Both the position numbers and the translations under genes were made by a program. Shown piece by piece: positions 26,241-34,060 of a stretch of 34,158 nt of DNA. The first letter of the stretch is position 1; each line of letters starts with the position of its first letter. Under the pieces are notes generated by a model that was not told where the DNA came from, ran no database searches, and saw nothing but the letters and a program-made list of their open reading frames with translations. The DNA is from Geodermatophilus chilensis (GTDB lineage Bacteria > Actinomycetota > Actinomycetes > Mycobacteriales > Geodermatophilaceae). Location: the NCBI RefSeq assembly GCF_002802985.1, contig NZ_NVPT01000038.1:1-34158 (forward strand). The letters are read 5' to 3'.

Positions 26241-26855
26241 GTGCACGGACACCACCACCGCCTCGCGGACAACCCCTTCGCCGGCATGCGCGGCGGGTTC
26301 CGCGGCCCGCGCGGCCGCGGCCCCGCCGGTCGCGGCCGGGGTCCGGACGCCCCGCCCCCGGCCGAGCGGGCCGAGGTCGCCGGCTGGTTCGCCGGGCGGC
26401 TGCCCGACGACTGGTTCACCGGGCCGGTCGAGCTCGTCGTCGACCGCGACGAGATCACCGTCGTCGGCACCCTGGCCGAACCCGAGGCCGGCGAGGGCGA
26501 CGCCGCCGCGGCTCGGGCCGGGCGGATCGCCCGCTTCCGGGAGGAGACCCGCGAGCAGCGCATGGCCGTCGCCGACGCCGCACAGGCCCGCTACGGCCGG
26601 TCGGTCGCCTGGGGTGCGGCCTGCGGCGACGTCCGGGAGGTCTTCACCAACCTCTCGGTGCCGGTGATGACCCGGCTGCGGCAGCCGGAGCGGCTGGTCC
26701 TCGACACCCTCGTGGACGCCGGGGTCGCCCGGTCCCGGTCAGAGGCGCTGGCCTGGGCGGTCCGGCTGGTCGCCCAGCACACCGACGAGTGGCTCGGGGA
26801 GCTGCGCGCGGCGATGGCCTCGGTGGAGGAGGTCCGGGCGCGCGGCCCCCAGTAG
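26241..26855 (+). CDS. Putative ribbon-helix-helix-type regulator, unnamed family
   Basis: This 204-residue protein has a His-rich start (HGHHHR), then a Gly/Arg/Pro repeat (GGFRGPRGRGPAGRGRGP, about 18-35) that is probably disordered and nucleic-acid-binding. A compact domain follows (VAGWFAGRLPDDWFTGPVEL, EITVVGTL), then a helical Arg/Glu section. The C-terminus RLVLDTLVDAGVARSRSEAL with AWAVRLV reads like the helix-turn-helix half of a ribbon-helix-helix protein. GTG 26241 has GGAGG five bases upstream. I do not know a named family for the whole protein. The inverted repeat immediately upstream supports an autoregulator (inference). The frame could extend to 26211, but that would cross the repeat. 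Confidence 0.7.
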   Translation: MHGHHHRLADNPFAGMRGGFRGPRGRGPAGRGRGPDAPPPAERAEVAGWFAGRLPDDWFTGPVELVVDRDEITVVGTLAEPEAGEGDAAAARAGRIARFREETREQRMAVADAAQARYGRSVAWGAACGDVREVFTNLSVPVMTRLRQPERLVLDTLVDAGVARSRSEALAWAVRLVAQHTDEWLGELRAAMASVEEVRARGPQ

Positions 26856-26862
26856 AAGGACC

Positions 26863-26909
26863 CTCCTGCCCCCCACCCCTCGCACGCTCGGGGCGGGACC
26901 CTGCAGGAG
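26863..26909 (+). terminator. Hairpin after the RHH-like gene
   Basis: CTCCTGC (26863-26869) pairs with GCAGGAG (26903-26909), enclosing C-rich and G-rich inner segments that can extend the stem. It starts seven bases after the stop codon. Confidence 0.5.
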
Positions 26910-26937
26910 CGCCAGCGCGAGCGGGGACACTGGGGCC

Positions 26938-28188
26938 GTGCCAGCCAGCGCCGTCCCGACCGACACCGACGTCCTCGTCGTGGGAGCCGGGCCGGCCGGT
27001 GCGGCGGCCGCCGCATGGGCCGCGCGGGCCGGGCACGACGCCGTCCTCGCCGACGCGGCGGTCTTCCCCCGCGACAAGACCTGCGGCGACGGGCTGACCC
27101 CGCGGGCGATCGCCGAGCTGGACCTCCTGGGCCTGGGCGACTGGGCCCGCTCGCGGGCGCGCAACCGCGGTCTGCGCGCGGCCGGCTTCGGGCAGACGTG
27201 GGAGCTGCCCTGGCCCGGTGGCGCGTTCCCCGACCACGGCAGCGCGGTGCCGCGCACCGAGCTCGACGCCCGGATCCGCGAGGTGGCGCTGGCCGACGGC
27301 GCCGTCCCGCTGGAGGGGGCGCGCGCCGTCGACGTCGAGCGGGACGGCGACCGGGTGACCGGCGTGGTGTTCGAGCTCGCCGACGACCAGACGGTCACGG
27401 TCGGCTGCCGGCGCCTGGTGGTGGCCGACGGCGTCCGCTCGCCGCTGGGCCGGGTGCTGGGCCGGGAGTGGCACCGGGACACCGCCTATGGCGTGGCCGC
27501 GCGCGGCTACGTGCGCTCCGGCCGGGCGGACGACGAGTGGATCTCCTCGCACCTGGAGCTGCGCGGCGCGGAGGACGAACTGCTCTCCGGCTACGGCTGG
27601 GTGTTCCCGCTGGGCGCGGCGGCCGGCCAGGTGAACATCGGCGTCGGCACGCTGGCGGCCGCGCGCCGTCCGGCCGGGGTGCAGCTCAAGGCGCTGATGG
27701 AGGTCTACGCCGACGCCCGCCGCGAGGACTGGCGGCTCGACGGGCCGGTGGAGGCTCCCGCGTCGGCGCTGCTGCCGATGGGCGGCGCGGTGTCCGGGGT
27801 CGCCGGGCGCAACTGGGCGCTGGTGGGGGACGCCGCCGGGTGCGTCAACCCGCTGAACGGTGAGGGCATCGACTACGGCCTGGAGACCGGCCGCAGCGTG
27901 GTCGACCTCCTCGGCGAGGCGGACTGGACCGCCGCCTGGCCGACGGAGCTGGGACGGCACTACGGCGAGGCGTTCTCCATCGCTCGGCGCCTGGCCGGCC
28001 TGCTCACCGTCCCGCGCTTCCTGCCGGCGGCCGGCCCGGTCGGCATGCGCTCGCGGGCGCTGATGACCGTCGCGCTGCGGGTGATGGGCAACCTGGTCAC
28101 CGACGCCGACCGCGACCTCGTCGCCCGCGCCTGGCGCACCGCCGGCCGGCTGTCGACCAGGCTCGACGACCGCCCACCGTTCAGCTGA
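26938..28188 (+). CDS. Geranylgeranyl-reductase-family flavoprotein, MenJ-like
   Basis: This 416-residue FAD-dependent reductase has an N-terminal Rossmann motif VLVVGAGPAGAAAAAWAA (12-29) and the family motif FPRDKTCGDGLTPRA (43-57), whose Cys and Asp contact FAD or substrate. It also has VVADGVRSPLGR (about 160-171), a PxxYGWxFP-type substrate segment (SGYGWVFPLG), and LVGDAAGCVNPLNGEGI near 294-310 for the FAD ribityl chain. It resembles mycobacterial MenJ (Rv0561c), which saturates one isoprene unit of menaquinone. Reduction of other polyprenyl chains is possible. It is followed by a terminator that contains its stop codon. The cis-prenyltransferase close by is also an isoprenoid enzyme, but there is no evidence they share a substrate. 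Confidence 0.87.
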   Translation: MPASAVPTDTDVLVVGAGPAGAAAAAWAARAGHDAVLADAAVFPRDKTCGDGLTPRAIAELDLLGLGDWARSRARNRGLRAAGFGQTWELPWPGGAFPDHGSAVPRTELDARIREVALADGAVPLEGARAVDVERDGDRVTGVVFELADDQTVTVGCRRLVVADGVRSPLGRVLGREWHRDTAYGVAARGYVRSGRADDEWISSHLELRGAEDELLSGYGWVFPLGAAAGQVNIGVGTLAAARRPAGVQLKALMEVYADARREDWRLDGPVEAPASALLPMGGAVSGVAGRNWALVGDAAGCVNPLNGEGIDYGLETGRSVVDLLGEADWTAAWPTELGRHYGEAFSIARRLAGLLTVPRFLPAAGPVGMRSRALMTVALRVMGNLVTDADRDLVARAWRTAGRLSTRLDDRPPFS

Positions 28189-28218
28189 GCGGCGATTTCC
28201 GCGGAAATCGCCGCTCAG
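28185..28218. terminator. Perfect palindromic terminator shared by two stop codons
   Basis: A perfect 34-base palindrome (17-base arms, centre between 28201 and 28202) contains the TGA of the MenJ-like gene (28186-28188) and, in the mirror position, the TGA of the convergent hemolysin III gene (28215-28217). Only 26 bases lie between the two genes. Confidence 0.85.
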
Positions 28219-29030
28219 CCGACGAACGGCGAGTTGTACATCGCGAAGTAGACGGCGATGTAGTGGCAGATGGCGGCAACGACCGTCATCGCGTGGAAGA
28301 CCTCGTGGTAGCCGAAGACGCCGGGCCAGGGGTTGGGCTTCTTGATCGCGTAGGCCACCCCACCGAGCGTGTAGAGCACCCCGCCGACGGCCAGCAGCAC
28401 CAGCGACGTCACCCCGGCGATGTGCAGGATGTCGGTGAGGATGAAGACCGCGACCCAGCCCAGCCCGATGTAGAGGGGCACGCCGACCCAGCGCGGCGCG
28501 GTCGGCCAGGTGAGCTTGAGGAAGACGCCGGCCAGCGCCCCCGCCCAGACGCCGGCGAGCACCCAGTAGCCGGTCGGCTGGTCGACCGCCAGGAGGGCGA
28601 AGGGCGTGTACGTGCCCGCGATGAACAGGAAGATCATCGAGTGGTCGAGCCGCTTCATGATCTTCCAGCCGCGCGGTGACCACCGGCGCCGGTGGTAGAG
28701 GGCGCTGATGCCGAACAGGCCGCAGATCGTCACGCAGTAGACCGCGACCGAGAAGCCGGCGCGGGCGCCGAGCACCGACCCCAGCGGGACCAGCACGGCC
28801 CCGGCGACGATCGCGCCGAAGAAGGAGAACAGGTGCAGCCAGCCGCGCATCCGCGGCCGGGTGTCGGGGTGGTCCCAGTCGCGGTCGCCGAAGTCCTCGG
28901 CGGTCCAGGTGCGCTCGACCTGCTCGCCCTCCTGGAGGACGGTGGCCACGGCCGGGCCGGCCGGCGCTTCGATCTGGGCGCCGTCGGACTCGACCCGGAC
29001 GGCCTCGCCCTCGCTGCGGGGGACGCTCAT
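28215..29030 (-). CDS. Hemolysin III / PAQR-family membrane protein
   Basis: This 271-residue protein has an acidic N-terminal extension of about 60 residues (RTWTAEDFGDRDWDHPDTRPRM shows the charged part) and seven hydrophobic helices. The metal-site motifs of the PAQR/HlyIII superfamily are in place: SALYHRRRWSP after helix 2, KRLDHSMIFLFIAGTYTPF, and FGYHEVFHAMTVVAAICHY at the end. These His/Ser/Asp residues form a zinc-dependent hydrolase-like centre in the eukaryotic members. The bacterial role is uncertain (membrane homeostasis; haemolysis in one Bacillus case). ATG 29030 is the start. It corresponds in position to what I recall as Rv1085c. Confidence 0.92.
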   Translation of the reverse strand: MSVPRSEGEAVRVESDGAQIEAPAGPAVATVLQEGEQVERTWTAEDFGDRDWDHPDTRPRMRGWLHLFSFFGAIVAGAVLVPLGSVLGARAGFSVAVYCVTICGLFGISALYHRRRWSPRGWKIMKRLDHSMIFLFIAGTYTPFALLAVDQPTGYWVLAGVWAGALAGVFLKLTWPTAPRWVGVPLYIGLGWVAVFILTDILHIAGVTSLVLLAVGGVLYTLGGVAYAIKKPNPWPGVFGYHEVFHAMTVVAAICHYIAVYFAMYNSPFVG

Positions 29031-29152
29031 GCGCCGAGGTTACGCAGCCGTAGGGAGGAGGGCGACGGGACCGGGCTGTGAGGTCCCTGGCAATCACCGT
29101 GGGTCTTCCTGCAGGTCGGGAACGACTGCGCGCGACCACGCCGAGTGGGGCC

Positions 29153-29166
29153 TAGGGTGACCCACC
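29153..29166 (+). promoter_or_regulatory. Leaderless-type -10 element for the cis-prenyltransferase gene
   Basis: TAGGGT (29153-29158) is followed by eight bases and then GTG 29167, with no Shine-Dalgarno. The pattern is the same as upstream of ndh, DUF2252 and the ABC exporter. Confidence 0.5.
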
Positions 29167-29946
29167 GTGGGGGTGCGGCAGTGGGCACGCGACGTCCTCA
29201 CCCAGGTGTACGAACGCCGGCTCGCCCGGGGGCTCGAGGGCGCGGCGATCCCGCGGCACGTCGGGGTGATCGTCGACGGCAACCGGCGGTGGGCGCGCGC
29301 CATCGGTCTGGAGGACCCCAACGCCGGCCACCGCCGCGGCGCGGACAAGATCGCCGGCTTCCTCGGCTGGTGCGACGAGGCCGGCGTCGAGGTGGTCACC
29401 CTCTTCCTGCTCTCCACCGACAACCTGTCCCGCCCCGAGCCCGAGCTGGTGCCGCTGCTGCGCATCATCGAGGGCGTCGCCGAGGACCTCGCCGCTCCCG
29501 ACCGGCGCTGGCAGCTGCGCCCGGTGGGTGCCCTGGAGCTGCTGCCCGCCGAGACGGTCGCCGTCCTCAAGCAGGCCGCCGAGGACACCCGCGACCGGCC
29601 GGGCGCGACGGTCAACCTCGCCGTCGGCTACGGCGGACGGCGGGAGATCGCCGACGCCGTCCGCTCGCTGCTGGCCGAGCACGCCGAGCGGGGGACGACG
29701 CTGGACGAGCTGGTGAGCGTGCTCGACGTCGAGCACATCGCCGAGCACCTCTACACCCGCGGCCAGCCCGACCCCGACCTGGTCATCCGCACCAGCGGGG
29801 AGCAGCGGCTCTCGGGCTTCCTGCTCTGGCAGACCGCCCACTCGGAGTTCCACTTCACCGACGTCTACTGGCCCGACTTCCGCCGCGTCGACTTCCTCCG
29901 GGCGCTGCGCGCCTACGCCGCCCGGCACCGGCGCTTCGGCGGCTGA
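29167..29946 (+). CDS. uppS: Cis-prenyltransferase (isoprenyl diphosphate synthase, UppS family)
   Basis: This 259-residue enzyme condenses isopentenyl diphosphate in cis. The catalytic Asp is D37 in PRHVGVIVDGNRRWAR, which also holds the pyrophosphate-binding Asn-Arg-Arg-Trp. GHRRGADK is conserved. The C-terminal region V is complete: LVIRTSGEQRLSGFLLWQ and SEFHFTDVYWPDF. Chain length cannot be read safely. The genomic position matches what I recall as M. tuberculosis Rv1086, which makes short Z,E-farnesyl diphosphate, rather than the decaprenyl synthase Rv2361c. The product feeds lipid carriers for cell-wall synthesis. The DUF885 gene starts 13 bases downstream. Confidence 0.94.
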   Translation: MGVRQWARDVLTQVYERRLARGLEGAAIPRHVGVIVDGNRRWARAIGLEDPNAGHRRGADKIAGFLGWCDEAGVEVVTLFLLSTDNLSRPEPELVPLLRIIEGVAEDLAAPDRRWQLRPVGALELLPAETVAVLKQAAEDTRDRPGATVNLAVGYGGRREIADAVRSLLAEHAERGTTLDELVSVLDVEHIAEHLYTRGQPDPDLVIRTSGEQRLSGFLLWQTAHSEFHFTDVYWPDFRRVDFLRALRAYAARHRRFGG

Positions 29947-29959
29947 GAAACTGCCGGTC

Positions 29960-31174
29960 ATGGCCCGAGCACTCGACGTCCCCCTGGAGTACGTGCGGCT
30001 CGGGCTGCGCTTCGACCGGCTGGAGTCCGGCTTCGTCGACGCCTACACCGGCGACAAGCGGATCCGCGCGGCGGTGGAGGACGAGTCGGCGCCCACCCCG
30101 CAGGGACTGCGCGACCAGGCCCGCGCGCTGCTGGGGGAGCTGGCGTCGTCCGACCTGCCCGCCGACCGCGCCGGATTCCTCCGCGGGCAGCTCACCGGCC
30201 TGGAGTGCACTGCCCGGAAGATGGCCGACGAGCCGGTGCCCTTCCTCGACGAGGTGCGCAGCTACTTCCAGGTCGACCTGACCCTCGGCGACCCGGCCGC
30301 CTACGCCGCCGCGCACGCCGAGCTCGACACCCTGCTGCCCGGCAGTGGCCCGCTGGCCGACCGCTACGCGGCCCACCGGCGCCGCGAGGAGTGCCCGCCC
30401 GAGCGCCTGGCCGAGGCGGTGCACGCGCTGTCCAGCGCGCTGCGCGACCGGGTGCGCGCCGACTACGGGCTGCCCGAGGTCGAGACGGTGCGCTACGAGG
30501 TGGTCACCGACCAGCCGTGGTCGGGTTTCAACTACTACGAGGGCGACTACCGCTCCCGTGTCGCGATCAACGCCGACCTGCCGCACCGGCTGGGCCAGCT
30601 GCCGCACCTGGTGGCCCACGAGGCCTACCCGGGGCACCACACCGAGCACTGCCGCAAGGAGCTGGGCCTGGTCGAGCGCGGCTCCCGACTCGAGCACACC
30701 GTCTTCCTGGTCAACACCCCCGAGTGCCTCATGGCCGAGGGGCTGGCCGACCTCGGCGTGCAGGCCGCGATCGGCGAGGGCTGGGGGCCGTGGGCGGCCG
30801 AGGTGCTCGGCGACCTGGGGCTGCACTTCGACGGGCACCTCGCCGAGCGCGTCGCCGCGGCGGCCGCGCCGCTGAACCGGGTGCGCCAGGACGCCGCCGT
30901 CCTGCTGCACGACCGCGGTGCCCCCGCCGACGAGGTGGCCGCCTTCATCCAGCGCTGGTCGCTGGTCAGCGCCGAGCGGGCCCGCCAGCAGCTGCGCTTC
31001 CTCACCCACCCGCTGTGGCGGGCCTACACCACCACCTACGTCGAGGGCTTCGACCTGCTCTCGCGGTGGCTCGACGCCCGCCCGGCCGACCAGCCGGTGG
31101 CCGACCGCTTCGTCCGCCTGCTCGACGAGCCCCTCACCCCGGCCGCCGTCGCCGGCGAGCTGCGGGCCGGTTGA
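29960..31174 (+). CDS. DUF885 family putative metallopeptidase
   Basis: This protein of 404 residues carries a gluzincin-like site [15 protein letters not shown] with HEAYPGH at 220-226, and a downstream acidic ligand candidate in [15 protein letters not shown], typical of DUF885 proteins. The sequence [23 protein letters not shown] just before the site is a conserved substrate-channel region of this family. No signal peptide is present, so it is cytosolic. It is shorter than the usual roughly 550-residue members and lacks most of their N-terminal helical part. A peptidase activity is probable but the substrate is unknown. It is likely cotranscribed with uppS upstream and with the tiny gene three bases downstream. 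Confidence 0.85.
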   Translation: MARALDVPLEYVRLGLRFDRLESGFVDAYTGDKRIRAAVEDESAPTPQGLRDQARALLGELASSDLPADRAGFLRGQLTGLECTARKMADEPVPFLDEVRSYFQVDLTLGDPAAYAAAHAELDTLLPGSGPLADRYAAHRRREECPPERLAEAVHALSSALRDRVRADYGLPEVETVRYEVVTDQPWSGFNYYEGDYRSRVAINADLPHRLGQLPHLVAHEAYPGHHTEHCRKELGLVERGSRLEHTVFLVNTPECLMAEGLADLGVQAAIGEGWGPWAAEVLGDLGLHFDGHLAERVAAAAAPLNRVRQDAAVLLHDRGAPADEVAAFIQRWSLVSAERARQQLRFLTHPLWRAYTTTYVEGFDLLSRWLDARPADQPVADRFVRLLDEPLTPAAVAGELRAG

Positions 31175-31177
31175 GCG

Positions 31178-31351
31178 GTGGCCTCACGCAGCTCGGAGGA
31201 GGCCCGGGACCTGGGCCTGTGGACGGCGGGGTGGCTGGCCGTGCTCCTGGTCGGCGGGCTGTGGTGGCTGGGCGACCTGGCCCTGCAGTGGCCGGTGCTG
31301 CTGGTGCCGCTGGTGTGGGTGCTGGTCGCCGTCCGGCCACGTCGTCGCTGA
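31178..31351 (+). CDS. 57-residue membrane protein
   Basis: GTG 31178 lies three bases after the DUF885 stop codon and opens a 57-codon frame. It encodes a polar start ([12 protein letters not shown]), then two closely spaced hydrophobic helices ([18 protein letters not shown] and [18 protein letters not shown]) and a terminal Arg cluster (RPRRR). The Trp-rich hairpin topology and basic end are those of a real small membrane protein rather than chance. I do not recognise a family. Position suggests cotranscription with DUF885. Confidence 0.65.
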   Translation: MASRSSEEARDLGLWTAGWLAVLLVGGLWWLGDLALQWPVLLVPLVWVLVAVRPRRR

Positions 31352-31479
31352 GACGGCTGGTGCCGCTGGTGCCCCGTTGGGGGGACACGCCCCCTCCTCG
31401 ACATGTTCCTGTCACCTCCCGGGCCTAACGTCCGCGGTGGAGGGCGAGCTCACCTCGCCGTCCACGGGAGGCCCGGTTC
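31352..31479 (+). promoter_or_regulatory. Promoter and 5' hairpin of the phoH2 transcript
   Basis: TAACGT at 31426-31431 is a -10 candidate identical to that of the ABC exporter. Just downstream, 31437-31448 pairs with 31454-31465 (11 of 12 positions, loop CTCAC), so the transcript would begin with a stable hairpin. It ends one base before the Shine-Dalgarno GGGAGG (31466-31471) of the 61-codon frame. Confidence 0.45.
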
Positions 31480-31665
31480 GTGCTGACGTTCACGTCGACC
31501 AGAGGGGCCGGTGCCCGGCCCCTCGGCCGGGGCCCGGCCACCTTCGAGCCGGGGCGCGCCCCGCGCCCCAACGGGAGTCGAGCCATGACCGAGCTTGCGA
31601 GGGCATGCATGAGCACAGCACCCATGGGCACGCGTTCGCGGAGCGCCAGCGAGGTGGACGCGTGA
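31480..31665 (+). CDS. Candidate PhoAT-like antitoxin, overlaps phoH2
   Basis: This 61-codon frame starts at GTG 31480 with GGGAGG eight bases upstream and ends with TGA at 31663-31665, sharing GTGA with the phoH2 start. A second possible start is ATG 31585 (26 codons), with GGGAG seven bases upstream. The product is basic and Ala/Arg/Ser-rich ([34 protein letters not shown]) with no known domain. In mycobacteria a small overlapping gene, phoAT, encodes the antitoxin of the PIN-helicase PhoH2 (established in that genus), so position argues for the same here. Low-complexity words of common intergenic repeats (GAGCTTGCGAGG, GCGCCAGCGAGG) inside the frame weaken the case. Confidence 0.5.
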   Translation: MLTFTSTRGAGARPLGRGPATFEPGRAPRPNGSRAMTELARACMSTAPMGTRSRSASEVDA

Positions 31666-32958
31666 GCACTCGCCGCACGTACGTCCTCGACACCTCCGTC
31701 CTGCTCTCCGACCCCGGTGCGCTGCTGCGCATGGGCGCTCACGACGTGGTCCTCCCGCTCGTCGTGATCGGGGAGCTCGAGGACAAGCGCAACCACCCGG
31801 AGCTGGGCTGGTTCGCCCGGCAGTCGCTGCGGCTGCTCGACGACCTGCGGGTGCAGCACGGCCGGCTCGACGCCCCGGTGCCGGTCGGTGAGGACGGCGG
31901 CACGCTGCACGTCGAGCTCAACCACAGCGACCCGTCGGTGCTGCCGGCCGGCTTCCGCAACGACAGCAACGACAGCCGGATCATGGTCGTGGCGCTCAAC
32001 CTGCGGGCCGAGGGTGCCGACGTCTGCCTGGTCACCAAGGACGTGCCGCTGCGGGTCAAGGCGGCGGCGGTGGGCCTGGACACCGACGAGTACCGGGCGC
32101 TGGGCGCCGTCGACGCCGGCTGGACCGGGATGGCCGAGCTCTCCCTGGACGACGCCGAGCTCGCTGCCCTGTACGACGAGGGCGAGGTGTACGCGCCGGC
32201 GGCCGCCGAGCTGCCTGCGCACACCGGGTTGGTGCTGCTGTCCTCCCGCGGGTCGGCGCTGGGGCGGGTGACGTCGGACAAGCACGTGCGGCTGGTGCGC
32301 GGCGACCGCGAGGCCTTCGGGCTGCACGGCCGCTCCGCGGAGCAGCGGATCGCGCTGGACCTGCTGCTCGACCCGGAGATCGGCATCGTCTCGCTGGGTG
32401 GGCGGGCCGGCACGGGCAAGTCGGCGCTGGCCCTGTGCGCGGGCCTGGAGTCGGTGATGGAGCGGCGGGCGCACGCGAAGGTCGTCGTCTTCCGGCCCGC
32501 TCTACGCCGTCGGCGGCCAGGAGCTCGGGTACCTGCCCGGCAGCGAGGGCGAGAAGATGTCGCCCTGGGCGCAGGCGGTCTACGACACCCTCGGCGCCCT
32601 GGTGTCGAAGGACGTGCTCGACGAGGTCGCCGGCCGCGACCTCATCGAGGTGCTGCCGCTGACCCACATCCGCGGGCGGTCGCTGCACGACTCGTTCGTG
32701 ATCGTCGACGAGGCGCAGTCGCTCGAGCGCGGGGTGCTGCTGACCGTGCTGTCGCGGCTGGGCTCGGGCTCGCGGGTGGTGCTCACCCACGACGTCGCCC
32801 AGCGCGACAACCTGCGGGTCGGCCGGCACGACGGCATCGCGGCGGTGGTCGAGCAGCTCAAGGGACACCCCCTGTTCGCGCACGTGACGCTGACCCGCTC
32901 CGAGCGCTCGCCGATCGCCGCCCTGGTCACCGAGATGCTGGAGGACCTCCCGCGCTGA
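31662..32958 (+). pseudogene. phoH2: PhoH2-type protein (PIN RNase + PhoH ATPase), one frameshift
   Basis: An N-terminal PIN domain begins at [19 protein letters not shown], with acidic residues in [16 protein letters not shown] and [11 protein letters not shown]. It is joined to a C-terminal PhoH ATPase with Walker [15 protein letters not shown] (near residue 245) and Walker [13 protein letters not shown]. Known PhoH2 proteins are RNA helicase-ribonucleases that act as toxins. At 32496-32498 the frame breaks: VVFRP should continue [16 protein letters not shown], and the rest is intact in the next frame. One extra C in the CCC run explains it. Because both halves are fully conserved, sequencing error is likely. 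The start GTG 31662 overlaps the small upstream frame. The order after uppS recalls M. tuberculosis Rv1095. Confidence 0.9.
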
Positions 32959-32986
32959 GGCGCCCGGGAGCCGCGACCGGTTGCGC

Positions 32987-33058
32987 CATTGCCGGGGTTC
33001 CTCATGCATCGCGGGTCCTGCAGGACCGGCAGTGCACGAGGAAACCCGGCAATGCGCT
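32987..33058. repeat. 72-base palindromic repeat, copy A
   Basis: This is an imperfect palindrome centred between 33020 and 33021 (27 of 32 positions pair in each arm). It is about 65 of 72 identical to 34076-34147. It sits between the convergent ends of phoH2 and the AbiEi-like gene and reaches that gene's stop codon, so here it can act as a bidirectional terminator. Confidence 0.85.
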
Positions 33059-33996
33059 CAGACGCGCCGGCGGCGTCCCCGAGCGCGAGCGCGCCGCACC
33101 CGGTCGCCGACCACCGTGCCGGGCACGAGCTCGGGCCAGATCCAGCGCACCACGCCCCAGTCCTCGTCGCGGATGGCGTCCTCGCGGCGCTTCTCCTCGA
33201 AGACGGCCTCCCCGGGGTCCTGCCCTGGCCGCAGGGCCCGGCCGTACTTGACCCGACCGTCGAACTCGCCAACGACGCGCTCCTCCTCCCACGCGAAGTC
33301 GACCCGCGCGAGCTCCCGCCCGGACGCCGAGTGGATGACCCGCTGCAGGGTCGACGGCGCCAGACCCAGCCGGTGCAGCAGGACCCGGCTGCGGCTCTCA
33401 CCCACGCTCTCGCTGCGCGCGTCGGCCATGTCGAGGGCCCGGGCGGCGACTCGGCTGCCGCGCGTCCCGGTCAGCTCCTGTGCCCGGTCGGCGAGGAGCG
33501 GTTGCTGCACGATCCCGAGGTGCAGAGCGGCGTCGAGGACGACCACGGCCGGCTCCAGCGGCAGCGAGCGGGCCAGGTCGAGCGCCGTCCGCACCGGATC
33601 GGTGACGGCGAGACCCTCCACCTCCACCTCCACCACCTCGTGGTCGGCGAGGCGAGCCACGTGGACGCGCAGGCAGCGGTCCACCTCGCTGGACGCCGGA
33701 GGGCGACGCGTGACGTGCACGCGGTCGAGGCGGACGCCGCACAACGGGAGGCCGTGGAGCACGGCGGCCGACTGGTGGCTGACCACGGCGGGACGGCGCA
33801 GCGCAGCCACGGTGGCGGAGACGAGCAGGCGGTGGCGCGCCTCGTCCGTCAGTGCACCGGTCCCGGTGAGGTAGGCGCCCCGTCGGAGCCGGGTGAGGTC
33901 CCCGCCCCGCACGTGCCGGGCGAGTTCGTCGTCGCTCCACCCCTCGGCGACGGCGAGTCTCCGCAGGACCAGGCGGTCGAGGCGATCGGTGTCCAT
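33058..33996 (-). CDS. AbiEi-like / DUF559-type endonuclease-fold protein
   Basis: This 312-residue protein has an N-terminal winged-helix-like section ([24 protein letters not shown]) resembling the AbiEi-type domain found in type IV antitoxins and related proteins. A middle region follows ([38 protein letters not shown]). The C-terminal PD-(D/E)XK nuclease-like domain related to DUF559/Vsr contains [29 protein letters not shown] and KYG, with the D-x(n)-E-x-D pattern of the active site. This architecture is very common in actinobacteria in many copies per genome, and its function is unproven. ATG 33996 begins the conserved part. It is bracketed by two palindrome copies and could have moved with them. 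No separate AbiEii toxin gene is adjacent in this window. Confidence 0.85.
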   Translation of the reverse strand: MDTDRLDRLVLRRLAVAEGWSDDELARHVRGGDLTRLRRGAYLTGTGALTDEARHRLLVSATVAALRRPAVVSHQSAAVLHGLPLCGVRLDRVHVTRRPPASSEVDRCLRVHVARLADHEVVEVEVEGLAVTDPVRTALDLARSLPLEPAVVVLDAALHLGIVQQPLLADRAQELTGTRGSRVAARALDMADARSESVGESRSRVLLHRLGLAPSTLQRVIHSASGRELARVDFAWEEERVVGEFDGRVKYGRALRPGQDPGEAVFEEKRREDAIRDEDWGVVRWIWPELVPGTVVGDRVRRARARGRRRRV

Positions 33997-34060
33997 GCCG
34001 CCACCGTGGCCGGAGGACCACCCGGCCCACCGCGCTCGGCCCGATCGGTGGACAGCGGAA

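Noticed and set aside
31502-31539. Two overlapping GC hairpins (31502-31524 and 31525-31539) as a riboswitch before phoH2
   Set aside because: They fall inside the 61-codon frame and have no riboswitch core motif. Such stems are frequent by chance in this base composition.
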